Shown here: piece by piece, positions 27,201-35,194 of the stretch
Layout of the letters: each line of letters opens with the position of its first letter
Position numbering within the stretch: position 1 is the stretch's first letter
Assembly: GCA_964030785.1 (NCBI GenBank)
Contig: OZ034968.1
Location: 58,872,299 to 58,936,298 of the forward strand
Origin: Siderastrea siderea
Taxonomy: Eukaryota > Cnidaria > Anthozoa > Scleractinia > Rhizangiidae
Length of the DNA: 64,000 nt
Direction of reading: 5' to 3'
Notes under the pieces: generated by a model
The model's database searches: none
Told to the model about the DNA's origin: nothing
Seen by the model: the letters and a program-made list of their open reading frames with translations, nothing else
Program-made: the position numbers and the translations under genes

Positions 27201-30200
27201 GTTTCTCCCCATTAGTCATTTGATTTTGTCCTCATGCAGGAGTTGTCATATTAACCAGATGGGAGTTCCTACCTGTTTATTTTTCAAGCATAAGCGCCGT
27301 CTCAAGGGGGATCAAGAACAAGCTGACGAATGCTTTTATACGTGCATTCTTAAATACAACTTTCAACAGAGGACACTAGGGGCCATTACAAGTAGAAACA
27401 GCTTTCATTTATGGTCAATTATTGCTTGTTTACGTTCACTGGACATCGTAACAAGCGTCTCATGGACTATATTATTTGATTAAACTAAGAAGTGAGGACA
27501 ATTGGTATAATTGATGACAATCGATAACAGTCGATGACAATCAGGGTCCAAAATAAAATCAGGGCTTTCAGCCTGAATTTGACGGCTTTTTTTCTCACGA
27601 CTGATTTTTACCTGGCTGTCAACAAGAATGAACAAGCACCTATCCCAAGTATGGAATAAAATGTTTACAGGCCAGACGCAGCTCATGTGCTCGTGCTAAT
27701 GTGTTTGCATATTTCTCTTAGCAATGGTTGATTTTTAATTAAGTGCCATTTGCTAATAAGGGTGTTCTTAAAATCAGGCACAGCTGAGTGGTACGTTGTT
27801 ACGAAAGGCAGAATTTTTTCCACACTGTCTCTCTTTGTTGAAGTGCTGACTTCCTTTCACTGAATTTGACTTCGGACATTATTCTTTCCACTAGACTGTT
27901 CGGGTGGTCTCTCCCATGGAGGCGTGTTTTGAATTGGATGATATTCTCAACGAAAGATTTCGCTGAAGAGTTTGTTTTAAGAAGACATAGGGCTTCACCT
28001 TTGATAAAACCTTTTCTAACCCCTGGTGGGTGGTTTGCTTGTCAAATCTTTGGCCTTTCAGAAGAATGGTATCCAGGAAGTTTATTTCTTTGTCTGAGAT
28101 TTCAGCAGTAAATTTAATTGGATCGGGTGGTGACTGTTTGCTACGACAGTAAACTCTTCTATCTCCTTTTTGTCAACATTCCACAGCGAGAATATGTCAT
28201 CGATGTATCTTTTCCACTCAAGTGGTAGAAGAGTGTAGAAAATTTGTACTACTGTTTGACTGGGTATGCACGTAGCGTTATGCTAAGCCCGATCAGTGTC
28301 TCTCTTTGACCTACAATTAACCAGCAGATTTCGCTCTTTGCAACTTATCATTGTTATGCTCAACGCGGCGATAATGAAACTTGGTCAGTGCGCTTATGAA
28401 TTTCCGCACGACCTCTCTCTTTATGGAGTTTATTTCTGTCTTAAACTCCTCGTCAGGAGTGATGTTTGTTTTTGCGACAAAGCGCAAGTCTCTTGCGCAT
28501 GTGCCCCTTTCTGTGTGAGCCTGAAGTTTAACTATCGATGTTTCTGACGGCTCAATTTTTCTCTTGAGCATGGAAATCTCATCGATGGCTGACTCGCAGG
28601 GTCGCTTGCTGGTGTTTCGCAAATTAGATCAGGCCGTTGAAAATGATAAATGCCGCAACAATGACCCTGATTTTTAGCGCGACAGTATATTTCCTTTGGT
28701 CTCCAGCAAATTAAAAAGGACGAGAAAGTTCTCGAAAGCACACGAAAAAAGTTACAAGGTGCTAAGTGGAACAGGATCGAACACGCATTGGCAGCAAAGA
28801 AATCGTGAATGAAAATTTGCCTGGTTATTAAAAGAGAACTGAATTTCTGTGGCACTGCTACCCCATGTCTGGCCTATTTCCTCAAAAGTCGCGTTGTTGA
28901 TGACGTATGAAACCACACCGGAAAAAAAAAGAGTGCCAGGAAATAGAGATAGAATGAACGGAGACTTGATTTACAAGAATCGACACAATTGTTTAAGTTC
29001 CTTAATTTGTTGTTGTATGTGTGGAAGTGTTTCATGGCTGCATTACTTTCTGATATGAAACGTTTACTCTGACGTTCCAGGGATGTTGATTTTACCGATC
29101 AAGGGATGGGAGGTCATTTTTTCTATTTCTTGGGTGAAAAATCGCTGGCAAGGGTGGCCAAAGTGCCGGCTGTCGCCGGTAGCCGGCTGCTATTTTGAAC
29201 ACTGACAATTAATAATAAACGATGATAATCGATATTAATCATTGTCAATTATAATTATCGAAAGCCAACTGATGAAAAATCACACAAATGTCAGTCATCG
29301 ATTACCGATATCAGTTATTTTTGATTAACTTCAATTTTCGATTAATTACGCCAGATTTTTTTGTAATATTAAAGAATTGTGGATCATTGTTATGGGAGCC
29401 ATTGATTTGTGATGCTAATTAATACTACCAAGATGGAAATACCAATAAAGCAATACAAACAATGCATCAGGTACAAAGCCTCACATCACATCTCTTGCTT
29501 TAATATAAGACCTGAGCTTTCATGTGACCAATATTAGTGGGAATTTGATCTAATTTTCCAGCTTTTGTCTGTCTGGAATGTTCTGATCCGACTTTATTTA
29601 TTTAATCCAAGTTTTACCAGATAATAGATAATGGCGTCAGTCGTAATAATTTATTATACCCACCACATTCAATAATACTTCTAAAGTTCAAGTCTGCGAT
29701 AGGACCAATGCCATGGACAACAAAAATAAGGTGATCAATTTGAGAAGGTTCCCCTTAAAAAAAAGAGCACACAGACTTAAAATACTGCTTTGCTAAAAGT
29801 ATTTAATGCCTAAATAAAACCAGCAACAATCCACTTTGAATGAAAAATATGGTAACTAAAAATTTAATACCATTTCATCAGTATGAAAATGACTGTGATC
29901 ACAACCTCGCAAAGCCCACATGTATACTGGAAGTATCAGTAATGAGCTATCCTTAGAACTTGGCCTATATTCCACTGTTTATCATTTAGCATAACATGAT
30001 ACAACATTTTATTCAGCAAGTACAATTAAAATACAATTTGAAACACCTCCGGAAAGGAGAAATCAGGAGGTCTTCCCAATTAAGAAAACAATTGGTTGAG
30101 ATCAAAAGTGTGCACATTTACAAAAATTATAAAATGTGCAATAAAATTAATAAAAGTCAACTTAGAAAAATCCTGCATCCCTTCTGTTTTCCAAAAAAAA

Positions 30201-33200
30201 ATTATTGAGGGAGGAGAAGGAAGTGGAGGAGAGAAGGAGGAGAATAAAGGGGAGGAAAGAGAAAGGAACAAGGATAGGTAGACTGGGGAGGGAGGGGAAT
30301 AGGGGAGGATAAAGGAGAATAAAAAGGGAGAATAGAGGTGAGAATAGAGGGATAGGTTATCAAGGAGGATAGAGGGAAGAAGACAAAGAGGAAGGTAGAG
30401 GGGAGAATAGAAAGGTTGGTAGAGGGGAGGATAGGACAGAGATAGAGGACAGGACAGAGAGGAGGAACAGGAGGGATGGCGGGGAGGATAGGGCAAAGAT
30501 AGGGAGAGCATAGAGGGGAGGATGGAAAAGAAGATAGATGGAATGATAGAGGGGAGAATAGCGGGGTTAGTAAAGGGAAGGACAGGGGGAGATACACGTA
30601 GATGGAAGGATAGAGAGGAGGATAGAGGTGAGAATAGAGGAATTGGAAGAGGGAAGGACAGGAGGAATAGTGGAGAGGACAGGGGAGAGATAGAGGGGAG
30701 AATGGAAGAAAGAGAGGGGGGGAGGATAGAGGGTGGGGGTAAGGATATTATGTAGAAGAAGAGGTGAGAGCTCTAGAACAAATGATCTTTGAGTGTTCCA
30801 AAGAAAAGGAGAGTAGACATTCTTTCAACCAATAATTGAAAATCAATTGTTGCACACAACTAGACAGCCAGAAATATGTCTGCGTTCGCAGGCTACCAGA
30901 AAAGACTGATTGGAGAAAACGTTGCTTAATCAGTCTGCAATACCACAATAAATTACTATGTTTCTTGAAAAATAAACTACTCTTATTAAAGCTTACCACC
31001 ATCAATTTCATCTTCAATATCCCCCACCCCTCTCCTGACCACCTTTGGTCTTGCAACAGTATCCTCTCCACTCCAGTTTTCTGACTCATTATGTGGCACA
31101 AAATGCACCATGACATTAGCATTATGCATCATGATATATTCTCCTCCTGATAATTCAACTCTACGAGGCCACTTGTTCTCACGAGATGCCAAAAGAAAAT
31201 CAGCCTGAAAAGAATTTAATAATATATTTAAAATATTTAATATAAATAAGAAATAACCAATTGAAATTAACATGAAAAAGCTTATTAACTTTTCTTAAGT
31301 GAAACTAAGGAGGAACATCCCCCATTAATTTGTTCTAATGCTCAATGACAACCCTAAACAACACAATGTGCATGTTTCTGACATCAACAGCATAAAAACT
31401 TGTGAACAAGGTCATCGCACTTGAATATAAAGCAATTTTTTCCCTGTTCCCTCCCAAATGAAAAATGTCCCCAAATACACATGTACATTTCAATTTAGAA
31501 ATGAAACAGTCCAGCTGCCAAAAAAAGTAATACCACAAACACAAATCCTAAACATCTTGCATTGTCTAACATGTTGTTTTTTTGTTAAAAGAAAAGCTAA
31601 ATACAAGTAATTGCCACCATTTTAAAAGCTAGTATAGCTGACCAACATGGGCAATTCTTATCGCCATTGTGCACCTCAACATTGAGTGAGCAAAAATACG
31701 ATGCTGTATGACCTTTTCTTGCTTTTGAAGGATTATCATAACTACATGTACTGTACCATGGAAGTGAACAGCCATCGGTGCCAATTCAAACAGCTGGAGT
31801 TTCTGATAACTTTCAGTTTTTCAGAAAGGCAACTTTACTGACATCTCTTGAGGTCAGTGCCTCCTAATACAGACTACAGCTGTAGGTTTTTTTGATACAC
31901 ATACAGGTTATGACTACGGGGAAAAGTAGATCTTAGAAAGGGTTATTTATTTATCCAAAAAGAGATAATGAAGCAAACATTATTTTAAAAAATCTTTAAA
32001 ATACAGAACAATGTATGGCATTTTCTTTCCAAATTTAAGGTCAATTATCTCTGAAAAATTCAGGGTTAGCCCCAGTTGTGTTTGGATTCCAACATCCCTT
32101 GTAATCGGTAAGATCTGCTTTTCCCGCATAGTCATAAACTGTGCAAACATCTTTGTAATAGCAGGCACTGTCCTTAAGAAATCTGAGTTTCTCAGACCAT
32201 CCCAAGTAGTGCAGACCATATGCACAGTAATGACAGGAGGCACCATCCTTAAAAGATTTGTTAACAAAACAAGGATGACTTAACAAAACATGAACCACTA
32301 AAGGGCTCCTAAAACAGCAACTATGCCTGTACATGTAGTTCTTATTCTCTTATAACTTCATGCAGTTAATTTATCTTTGTTCAGCGATAATGGCCTCTTG
32401 ATTTAAATTCTCAAAACACTGAATCATAGAAATTTATGGCACTTTTCCTAAAGGTTCATGCAGATACAGTGGTAACCTGTACTCCAAATCAATTTCTTTA
32501 GTTTAAAAGTGGAAGCGTATTGTGAGCGTGTTATACATGTACATGTAACCTTTAGCATCAAAGTCACATGGAGGGTCGCATTTGTTATTTTGCCAGCCTT
32601 GTTATCTGATTAGCTTATTTACAGTGATATCTGACTTGCTTATCCCTATAAAAATGCTCTGGCATCAAAAGTAGCAGTACATTTTATTTTGTGTTGTGTG
32701 GTTCCCTGTATTCAAGTATCTTGACTGGAAGTAGAGTCATGACAGTGGCAAAAAACAGAACCTAGAACTTTATGCTAAAACAAACAGAGAACACCATACC
32801 TCAAGCCTGGCTGCCATGTCTTCCATGTAAGGCACAAGTTTAGACTTTCCATCTCCCCTATAAAACCAAGTACACCTTCGCACTACTGATACACCCTCTT
32901 CCCAATACACAGGGTAGCGCAACCTTTTATCAAGGTTAACATCATATCGTCCACCATCTGTGGCAACAATTCTGTCACCACTATCTGAAGGTGTTTTCAA
33001 GGCCTGCTCAAGGCAATCAGAATCTATATACGAGAACGGTACCCAAACAGAGCTTCCTTTTCTGTAAAACCAATGTGGTTGGACCGGTTCGATTTGAACA
33101 GTAGGTGTAACAAAAGGTGGAGTTCCACTTTGCACTTGATGAGAGGGTGAAGGATTATATTGAGGCCGGGGTTCAGGAGAAGTGTGCTGCAAAGAAGATG

Positions 33201-35088
33201 GAACTTCAGGCTGGGACATGCTTGGTGGAGTCTGGGGCCAACCAGCAGCTGGCTGGGGAGGAGTCTGGGGCCAGCTGGCAGCAGACTGAGGTGGGATCTG
33301 GGACACTGCACTTGAAGGAACTGGAGAGGTCTGGGACAAGTTGGTTACCGGTTGAGGTGGAGCCTGGGACCAACTGCTCATTGGTGGAGCAAAAGCCTGG
33401 GGAGGACTAACCGATGACCTTGGAGGAGTTTGAGAAGCAGGTCCCACAGTGGGAAGCTGAGTTCCAGAAAAAGCTGTATCCACGACACTTTGAGTTTGAG
33501 TAGTGGTGGCAGGAGAAAGAAAGTCATCATGACCAGCAGTCGATGACAACGACATCGTAAAGAATGGAGAACTTTGAGTCTGTCCTTGTACCACTCCCGA
33601 GGATTCTTTTACAGCTGATTGAAAAGGTGACTGGGCCTGCTGTTGTGTAGATGTTTGCTGACCAAGGAAACTGGCTACCTCACCATGTTGGTCTAGATCT
33701 GCTGTGGCTGAAAAGAGAAAATATTTTTTGTTTGTTTCTTTTTTTTTTTAGTATTAAGGATGAACAGTTTGAAAAACCAACAGATGCAATATTATATATC
33801 ACATGAATGCACCCTTGTAAAAATCCTGATGCTAAACCACTATGATGTCATAATTAGCCTTAAAGCAATTGCCCTACAACAGAGACATTAACCGGGCTTA
33901 GGATGTTCATAGTTTTCATCCCTGGTCAGGGATATTTGTTGGAATCTTTCCTTGTTTCAAAAACATTATAATTTAATCAAAAATGCTTACGAGCCTCCCT
34001 ACGTAAACATGCTACAATAACAACAACCATCTGTGCCCTGTTGTACCCAGTATTGATTATTAACATAAAAAAGTTATGCCGACTACACTGCTGACCAATG
34101 CAACTCTCCTCTCCACATCACTGTAACCCCCTTCCATGCACTCCCTATCCATGCTACAGTTGTAGGGAAAACAATTTTAAGGTCACAATTCCAGCCTCAT
34201 TGGCCAATACGGCTGGTGGCTTCTATGGCTACAGTGCTGTAGCATGAAGTATAAGTCCTCTCCCTGAATGGGACATTAGTCCATTACAGGGTTAGCACCA
34301 GCAAGTTTTGACTGTCTTATCACTGAAGGAACCAACCTACACTCTCAGATACATCGCATCGGAACACTTCTCTCATTGGCACAATTCCCCTATCTGTATA
34401 CGTAGCTCTCCCGTCCCTTCGATGTTAAGTGAACCAATTTTGGTAGTTGCCAGTCATTGTTACTAACACAGGGGAGCTAGACAAGGAAGCTGTCCAACAA
34501 ATGTGCCATCAGATGGATTTGAGCCTCAGATCACTTTATACCCCTATGACCTTACAAAGACCCAATCAAAAGTCTGATGCCACAGCACTCAGTGCCTCCA
34601 CCCACTTCATGTTAACTGACCCTTGGTATTTGATCAGAATTCGTGAAATATATTTGATCATATGATCACTAAATAACTTAATATTCAATTAAAAACAATT
34701 CGAATTACATTGTTGATAAATTCAAAACTGAAGTTTACCCAAACCTTTTACTAGCTAAAGATGAAGGCGAAAATAACTTTTGATAGCCCGACACAAAATT
34801 CACCTAATCGTAGCACTAACTAACTTATATTTTAGTTTAACAGCTTACAAAGGGAAATTTATCGTTGTAAGCTTAAGTGAGCTATCAATAAGGTTATTTC
34901 TGGTAGGTTAAAATACCTCTACTCGCTGTTGGCGTTGTAGTGGGTTGATTTCTTGAAGAAAGCGGTGGAGATTCGGAAGCTGGCACGAGAGTTGGTCCAA
35001 AGTTCAAATTTCCTCCAAAATTTGCTAAAGAAATTCCGTGTAAAGGCGTACGTTTTTGTCCCGAATCAAAGTTCTGTCTGTCCGCCAT
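6174..35088 (-). CDS. SEC23IP: SEC23-interacting protein (p125), complete 17-exon gene
   Basis: Seventeen exons on the minus strand join in frame to 987 codons plus stop (2964 nt); the human protein is about 1000 residues. Seen: Pro/Gln/Ser-rich N-terminus (about 1-265), WWE-like region (about 269-360, motifs DGGRYDV and RRCTWFY), the HGIGP motif (443-447), the serine-lipase nucleophile motif GHSLG (Ser575), a SAM domain (about 635-699) split by a phase-0 intron, and a DDHD domain (about 790-975) containing [26 protein letters not shown] and [12 protein letters not shown]. Known: this PA-PLA1/DDHD family member binds SEC23 and SEC31, organises ER exit sites, and its SAM-DDHD part recognises phosphoinositides; lipase activity of the SEC23IP branch is doubtful. 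The long N-terminus argues against DDHD2, which is shorter. Start chosen: first ATG of MADRQNF. All donors are GT and all acceptors AG. Introns are full of repeats. Confidence 0.95.
6751..6963 (+). pseudogene. P2X7 C-terminal-domain-like N-terminal fragment
   Basis: ATG followed by [10 protein letters not shown], an acidic Ser/Asp/Glu stretch ([15 protein letters not shown]) and STFWCSCRK. This order resembles the start of the cysteine-rich P2X7-C-terminal-like proteins that are numerous in cnidarians and fish (EPYxFEPE, acidic run, then WCxC). Only the first WCxC survives; the rest of the cysteine cluster is absent, so this is a partial gene or a lone first exon (a GTACCT donor is possible after TRWK). 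The family call is from memory of motif style. Confidence 0.5.
7385..7560 (-). pseudogene. Inverted second copy of the P2X7-C-like fragment, broken
   Basis: Minus-strand copy of the 6751 coding start ([26 protein letters not shown]). The ATG is changed to GTG, a stop follows STF at the WCxC position, and about 20 bp is inserted before the AGAGTGTATTTGTTGTGTTG segment. Clearly non-functional. Confidence 0.6.
7958..8366. mobile_element. Nested TTAA-flanked MITE (piggyBac style)
   Basis: A 401-bp element (7962-8362) flanked by TTAA at 7958-7961 and 8363-8366. Its inverted ends are GACGATTTCCGCTCAACG and, complemented from the right, GACGGATTCCGCTCAACG, continuing to about 35 bp. It sits in the right arm of the larger duplication; the left arm near 6335-6345 keeps the uninterrupted site with a single TTAA. 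TTAA duplication is the piggyBac hallmark. Confidence 0.85.
8710..8934. repeat. Near-perfect hairpin MITE
   Basis: Arms of about 105 bp. GCCTTCACACGTCA opens the left arm and TGACGTGTGAAGGC closes the right, with repeated TTGGCCAACxCGTGTTGGC units inside. The spacer is only a few bases, so the arms are still nearly identical and the element looks fairly young. Confidence 0.9.
9953..10025 (+). repeat. tRNA-Thr-like sequence, SINE head or tRNA pseudogene
   Basis: Pol III A box TAGCTCAGTGG (9960-9970) and B box GGTTCGATTCC (10004-10014) are intact. The fold gives a paired T arm (ATGGG/CCCGT), an anticodon stem with four of five pairs, a loop placing GGT (Thr) at the anticodon, and an acceptor stem with only five of seven pairs. 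U33 is replaced by C. A TTTTTT terminator follows at about 10030. Mispairs argue against a working tRNA; a tRNA-derived SINE is likelier. Confidence 0.6.
10351..10498 (-). CDS. SEC23IP: SEC23IP exon 16 (DDHD end)
   Basis: Residues 922-970: [20 protein letters not shown] then [16 protein letters not shown], a near-perfect match to the terminal DDHD core. Acceptor ttttag, donor CTG|GTAGGT, phase 2. Confidence 0.93.
10830..10930. repeat. Possible DNA-transposon MITE fragment
   Basis: GTAACGAAGTCCTCGGCATA on the left and a mirrored CCTCGATATAACGAACCCCC on the right give a weak pogo/Tigger-like look. Low complexity of the match keeps this tentative. Confidence 0.3.
11178..11339 (-). CDS. SEC23IP: SEC23IP exon 15 (DDHD)
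   Basis: Residues 868-921: [31 protein letters not shown], then an acidic variable tail. Matches the family segment that ends NEFARAH. Acceptor tttag, donor AAAG|GTAAGA, phase 1. Confidence 0.92.
12170..12260 (-). CDS. SEC23IP: SEC23IP exon 14 (DDHD)
   Basis: Residues 838-867: [11 protein letters not shown] and [21 protein letters not shown] is a strong family signature. Acceptor tttcag, donor ATAG|GTAACA, phase 1. Confidence 0.93.
12715..13070. repeat. Repeated GATGTACTAGCATCCCATCC units (SINE-like)
   Basis: The phrase ATGTACTAGCATCCCATCCA recurs at about 12727, 12793, 12815 and 13012 with small changes. Related pieces occur at about 15630-15690, 34260-34310 and 57445-57475. This resembles a dispersed cnidarian repeat in which a 'dubious block' of about 30 bp is well kept. 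The 12851-12985 MITE is inserted in it. Confidence 0.6.
12851..12985. repeat. MITE with GGGCC termini
   Basis: Left end GGGCCCAATTGTTCAAAG, right end CTTTGAACAATCGGGGCC, with inner paired GGATAACGCTATCC and several ATCCACTGGATAAAT copies. A classic short inverted-repeat element. Confidence 0.85.
13200..13612. mobile_element. TTAA-flanked MITE with GGACGG termini
   Basis: Left TTAAGGACGGTGCC (13200) and right GGCGCCGTCCTTAA (ending 13612). Both ends carry TTAA, as in piggyBac-derived MITEs. Diverged relatives of one end appear near 5142-5160 and 32165-32255. Confidence 0.75.
13688..13769 (-). CDS. SEC23IP: SEC23IP exon 13 (DDHD)
   Basis: Residues 810-837: [24 protein letters not shown], the DDHD segment with the conserved HPxDPVAYR histidine and aspartate. 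Acceptor tgtag, donor GTG|GTGAGT, phase 0. Confidence 0.93.
14215..14640. repeat. Duplicated retroelement-tail-like repeat
   Basis: Two related stretches (about 14240-14335 and 14495-14600) share GAGAAGGACTGTT, TGACTGA and GCGGAAGTCATCATCAGAGT. The first carries the complement of CTGATGA and CGAAACGTCAG (see the hammerhead-like motif). The type of element is not settled; Penelope-like tails are a candidate. Confidence 0.6.
15150..15481 (-). CDS. SEC23IP: SEC23IP exon 12 (charged linker, DDHD start)
   Basis: Residues 700-809: a Lys/Arg/Glu/Ala-rich segment (likely helical or coiled coil), a variable linker, then [20 protein letters not shown], the start of the DDHD domain. Acceptor ttacag, donor AAG|GTAAGA, phase 2. 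Confidence 0.92.
15844..15939 (-). CDS. SEC23IP: SEC23IP exon 11 (SAM domain, second half)
   Basis: Residues 668-699: [20 protein letters not shown], the hallmark end of SAM domains, matching the DLKEMGIPLGPRKK of the family. Acceptor tctcag; the donor ATG|GTATTA is a weak match to consensus, but the phases fit. Confidence 0.92.
17811..17991. mobile_element. pogo/Tigger-like MITE
   Basis: A 181-bp element with inverted ends TACAGCCAACTCTC and, from the right, TACAGTCGACTCTT. It starts and ends at TA. Internal GGACACCAAATCC and CTATTACGGACACC phrases match pogo-type MITEs. Confidence 0.65.
18080..18260 (-). CDS. SEC23IP: SEC23IP exon 10 (SAM domain, first half)
   Basis: Residues 607-667: an acidic, Ser-rich stretch, then [18 protein letters not shown] and [10 protein letters not shown], the first helices of a SAM domain. 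Acceptor tttcag, donor TTT|GTAAGT, phase 0. Confidence 0.92.
19498..19605. repeat. GGATCA-rich minisatellite
   Basis: About fifteen imperfect copies of (A)GGATCA(A), giving a GATC-dense tract in the intron upstream of SEC23IP exon 10. Confidence 0.7.
19774..19829 (-). CDS. SEC23IP: SEC23IP exon 9
   Basis: Residues 589-606 ([18 protein letters not shown]), a polar linker between lipase core and SAM domain. Acceptor ctgtag, donor AAA|GTAAGC, phase 2. It was assigned because phases close exactly with exons 8 and 10; the sequence is poorly conserved. Confidence 0.78.
20215..20345 (+). repeat. Dispersed repeat with CTGACGAAGGGCTAACGCTG motif
   Basis: The phrase CTGACGAAGGGCTAACGCTG, then GAAACGTCAGC and a following tail, is a family I associate with cnidarian retroelement ends. 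It matches the hammerhead-like core (CTGANGA and GAAAC). Confidence 0.55.
20373..20588. mobile_element. TTAA MITE, copy 1
   Basis: A 216-bp element opening TTAACCCTCTAAGCCC and closing GGGCTTAAAGGGTTAA. TTAA on both sides plus CCC/GGG termini points to a piggyBac-derived MITE. Copies 2 and 3 are at 22233 and 24951. Confidence 0.8.
20955..20989 (-). CDS. SEC23IP: SEC23IP exon 8 (35-nt micro-exon)
   Basis: This 35-nt exon completes GHSLG and adds [11 protein letters not shown], the helix after the nucleophile. Phases match on both sides (1 in, 0 out). Acceptor ttctag, donor CAG|GTACAT. Confidence 0.9.
21164..21269 (-). CDS. SEC23IP: SEC23IP exon 7 (GHSLG nucleophile motif)
   Basis: Residues 542-576 plus the first base of Gly577. 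It ends in SVCGHSLG; Ser575 is the predicted lipase nucleophile. Acceptor cccag, donor TTAG|GTAGGT, phase 1. Confidence 0.93.
21375..21836. repeat. MITE with AAATTAACG subterminal repeats
   Basis: Ends CATTATTATGGGAAATTAACG and, inverted, CGTTAATTTCCTATAATAATG. AAATTAACG-type words recur several times inside. About 460 bp, within SEC23IP intron 6. Confidence 0.75.
22233..22445. mobile_element. TTAA MITE, copy 2
   Basis: A 213-bp relative of the 20373 element: TTAACCCTTGAAGCCCC to AGCTTAAAGGGTTAA, sharing GAACAGTGAGGAGAATATGC inside. Confidence 0.8.
22467..22569 (-). CDS. SEC23IP: SEC23IP exon 6
   Basis: Residues 507-541, with [17 protein letters not shown] and [15 protein letters not shown]. 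Acceptor tgcag, donor CAA|GTGAGT, phase 0. Confidence 0.93.
23046..23883. repeat. Element with tandem TCCGGTCAA words at both ends
   Basis: Left end GCTTGAAATAACGGCCGGTC, right end CCGGGAAATTATTTCAAGC. Both subterminal regions contain repeated (G)TCCGGTCAA or its complement. About 840 bp with no coding capacity. Confidence 0.7.
24951..25164. mobile_element. TTAA MITE, copy 3 (decayed right end)
   Basis: Opens TTAACCCTCGAAGCCCC like copies 1 and 2, and keeps the internal GGAGACCAGTAAGAAGAAT. The right end has degenerated (GAGTTAAAGGCTGA). Confidence 0.7.
26233..26336. repeat. Hairpin element
   Basis: Arms of about 45 bp: AGATATGAATTTTATTTTCA and the complement TAAAATTCATATCT, with AAACAATATTTTAC and GTAAAATATTGTTT pairing nearer the centre. 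Confidence 0.85.
26477..26618 (-). CDS. SEC23IP: SEC23IP exon 5
   Basis: Residues 460-506. It contains [23 protein letters not shown] and DSTGVDE, a strongly conserved block of the PA-PLA1 family. Acceptor ttccag, donor GA|GTAAGT, phase 2. The 3-kb intron on its 5' side contains a Penelope-like element relic. Confidence 0.93.
26975..27190. repeat. AT-rich ATCGAT/ATTAAT repeat tract
   Basis: Dense imperfect copies of ATTGAT, ATCGAT and ATTAAT. Similar tracts occur at about 27490-27545, 29205-29345 and 50700-50850. Confidence 0.55.
27600..28622 (-). pseudogene. Penelope-like element reverse transcriptase relic
   Basis: Minus-strand fragments in shifting frames. An upstream part (28622-28317) has [18 protein letters not shown] and [13 protein letters not shown]. 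Then [12 protein letters not shown] supplies the YIDD catalytic box (about 28190-28250), followed by [18 protein letters not shown] with [15 protein letters not shown] (about 27890-28035), and [15 protein letters not shown] in another frame (about 27700-27780). Known: PLE reverse transcriptases carry this order of motifs. Stops and frameshifts interrupt it, and it lies antisense-compatible inside SEC23IP intron 4, in the same strand as the gene. No endonuclease part is recognised. Confidence 0.8.
29205..29345. repeat. AT-rich ATCGAT/ATTAAT repeat tract
   Basis: Second tract of the 26975 type, on the other side of the Penelope-like relic. Confidence 0.5.
29664..29753 (-). CDS. SEC23IP: SEC23IP exon 4 (HGIGP motif)
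   Basis: Residues 430-459, with [12 protein letters not shown] and NFRSIIEC, the start of the lipase fold that supplies the HGIG oxyanion-like motif. Acceptor ttaag, donor GTG|GTGGGT, phase 1. Confidence 0.93.
30205..30745. repeat. 540-bp polypurine tract
   Basis: The plus strand is almost purely A and G for about 540 bp, as imperfect GAGGGGAGGATAGAGG-type units with only scattered pyrimidines. The Pro/Ser/Leu-rich open frames on the minus strand are artefacts of this composition. It lies in SEC23IP intron 3. Confidence 0.9.
30997..31204 (-). CDS. SEC23IP: SEC23IP exon 3
   Basis: Residues 361-429. It carries the post-WWE segment ([29 protein letters not shown]) that matches the SEC23IP/DDHD2 family order. 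Acceptor tttcag, donor GTG|GTAAGC, phase 1. Confidence 0.92.
31930..32260. repeat. Diverged MITE relic related to 13200-13612
   Basis: Shares CCCGCATAGTCATA, TGTAATAGCAGGCACTGTCC and CACCATCCTTAA-like phrases with the right half of the 13200 element (CCCCATAGTCATAT, GCCGTCCTTAA). Strongly eroded. Confidence 0.4.
32800..33707 (-). CDS. SEC23IP: SEC23IP exon 2 (Pro-rich region and WWE-like domain)
   Basis: Large exon coding residues 58-360. The first two thirds are Pro/Gln/Ser-rich with repeated PPQP- and PPQS-type segments, as expected of the SEC23-binding region. The last ~92 residues form the WWE-like domain ([30 protein letters not shown]). Acceptor tttcag, donor GAG|GTATGG. Confidence 0.93.
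33840..34680. other. SEC23IP intron 1, SINE-like fragment
   Basis: No exon signature. The phrase GAATGGGACATTAGTCCATT with CAGGGTTAGCACCAGCA at about 34265-34305 belongs to the same dispersed repeat as that near 12727 and 57450. Confidence 0.4.
34917..35088 (-). CDS. SEC23IP: SEC23IP exon 1 (start codon)
   Basis: Encodes residues 1-57, starting [10 protein letters not shown], rich in Ser, Pro and Thr. The donor is AG|GTATTT and the exon ends in phase 1. An extra in-frame ATG lies 15 nt upstream, but MADR fits the SEC23IP N-terminus better. Confidence 0.85.
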
Positions 35089-35194
35089 CTTGGAAAAGGA
35101 CACGTCAGAACAATGCGGTAGGATTGCGGGCTCACAATCACATTGCTAAATCGAGATGTCACGCAAGAAGAAGAAGAAGAAGAAGAAGAAACTG

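Noticed and set aside
30080..30755. Long Pro/Ser/Leu-rich and Gly/Glu/Arg-rich open frames
   Set aside because: Composition artefacts of the polypurine tract; no domain, no splice context and no codon bias independent of the repeat.
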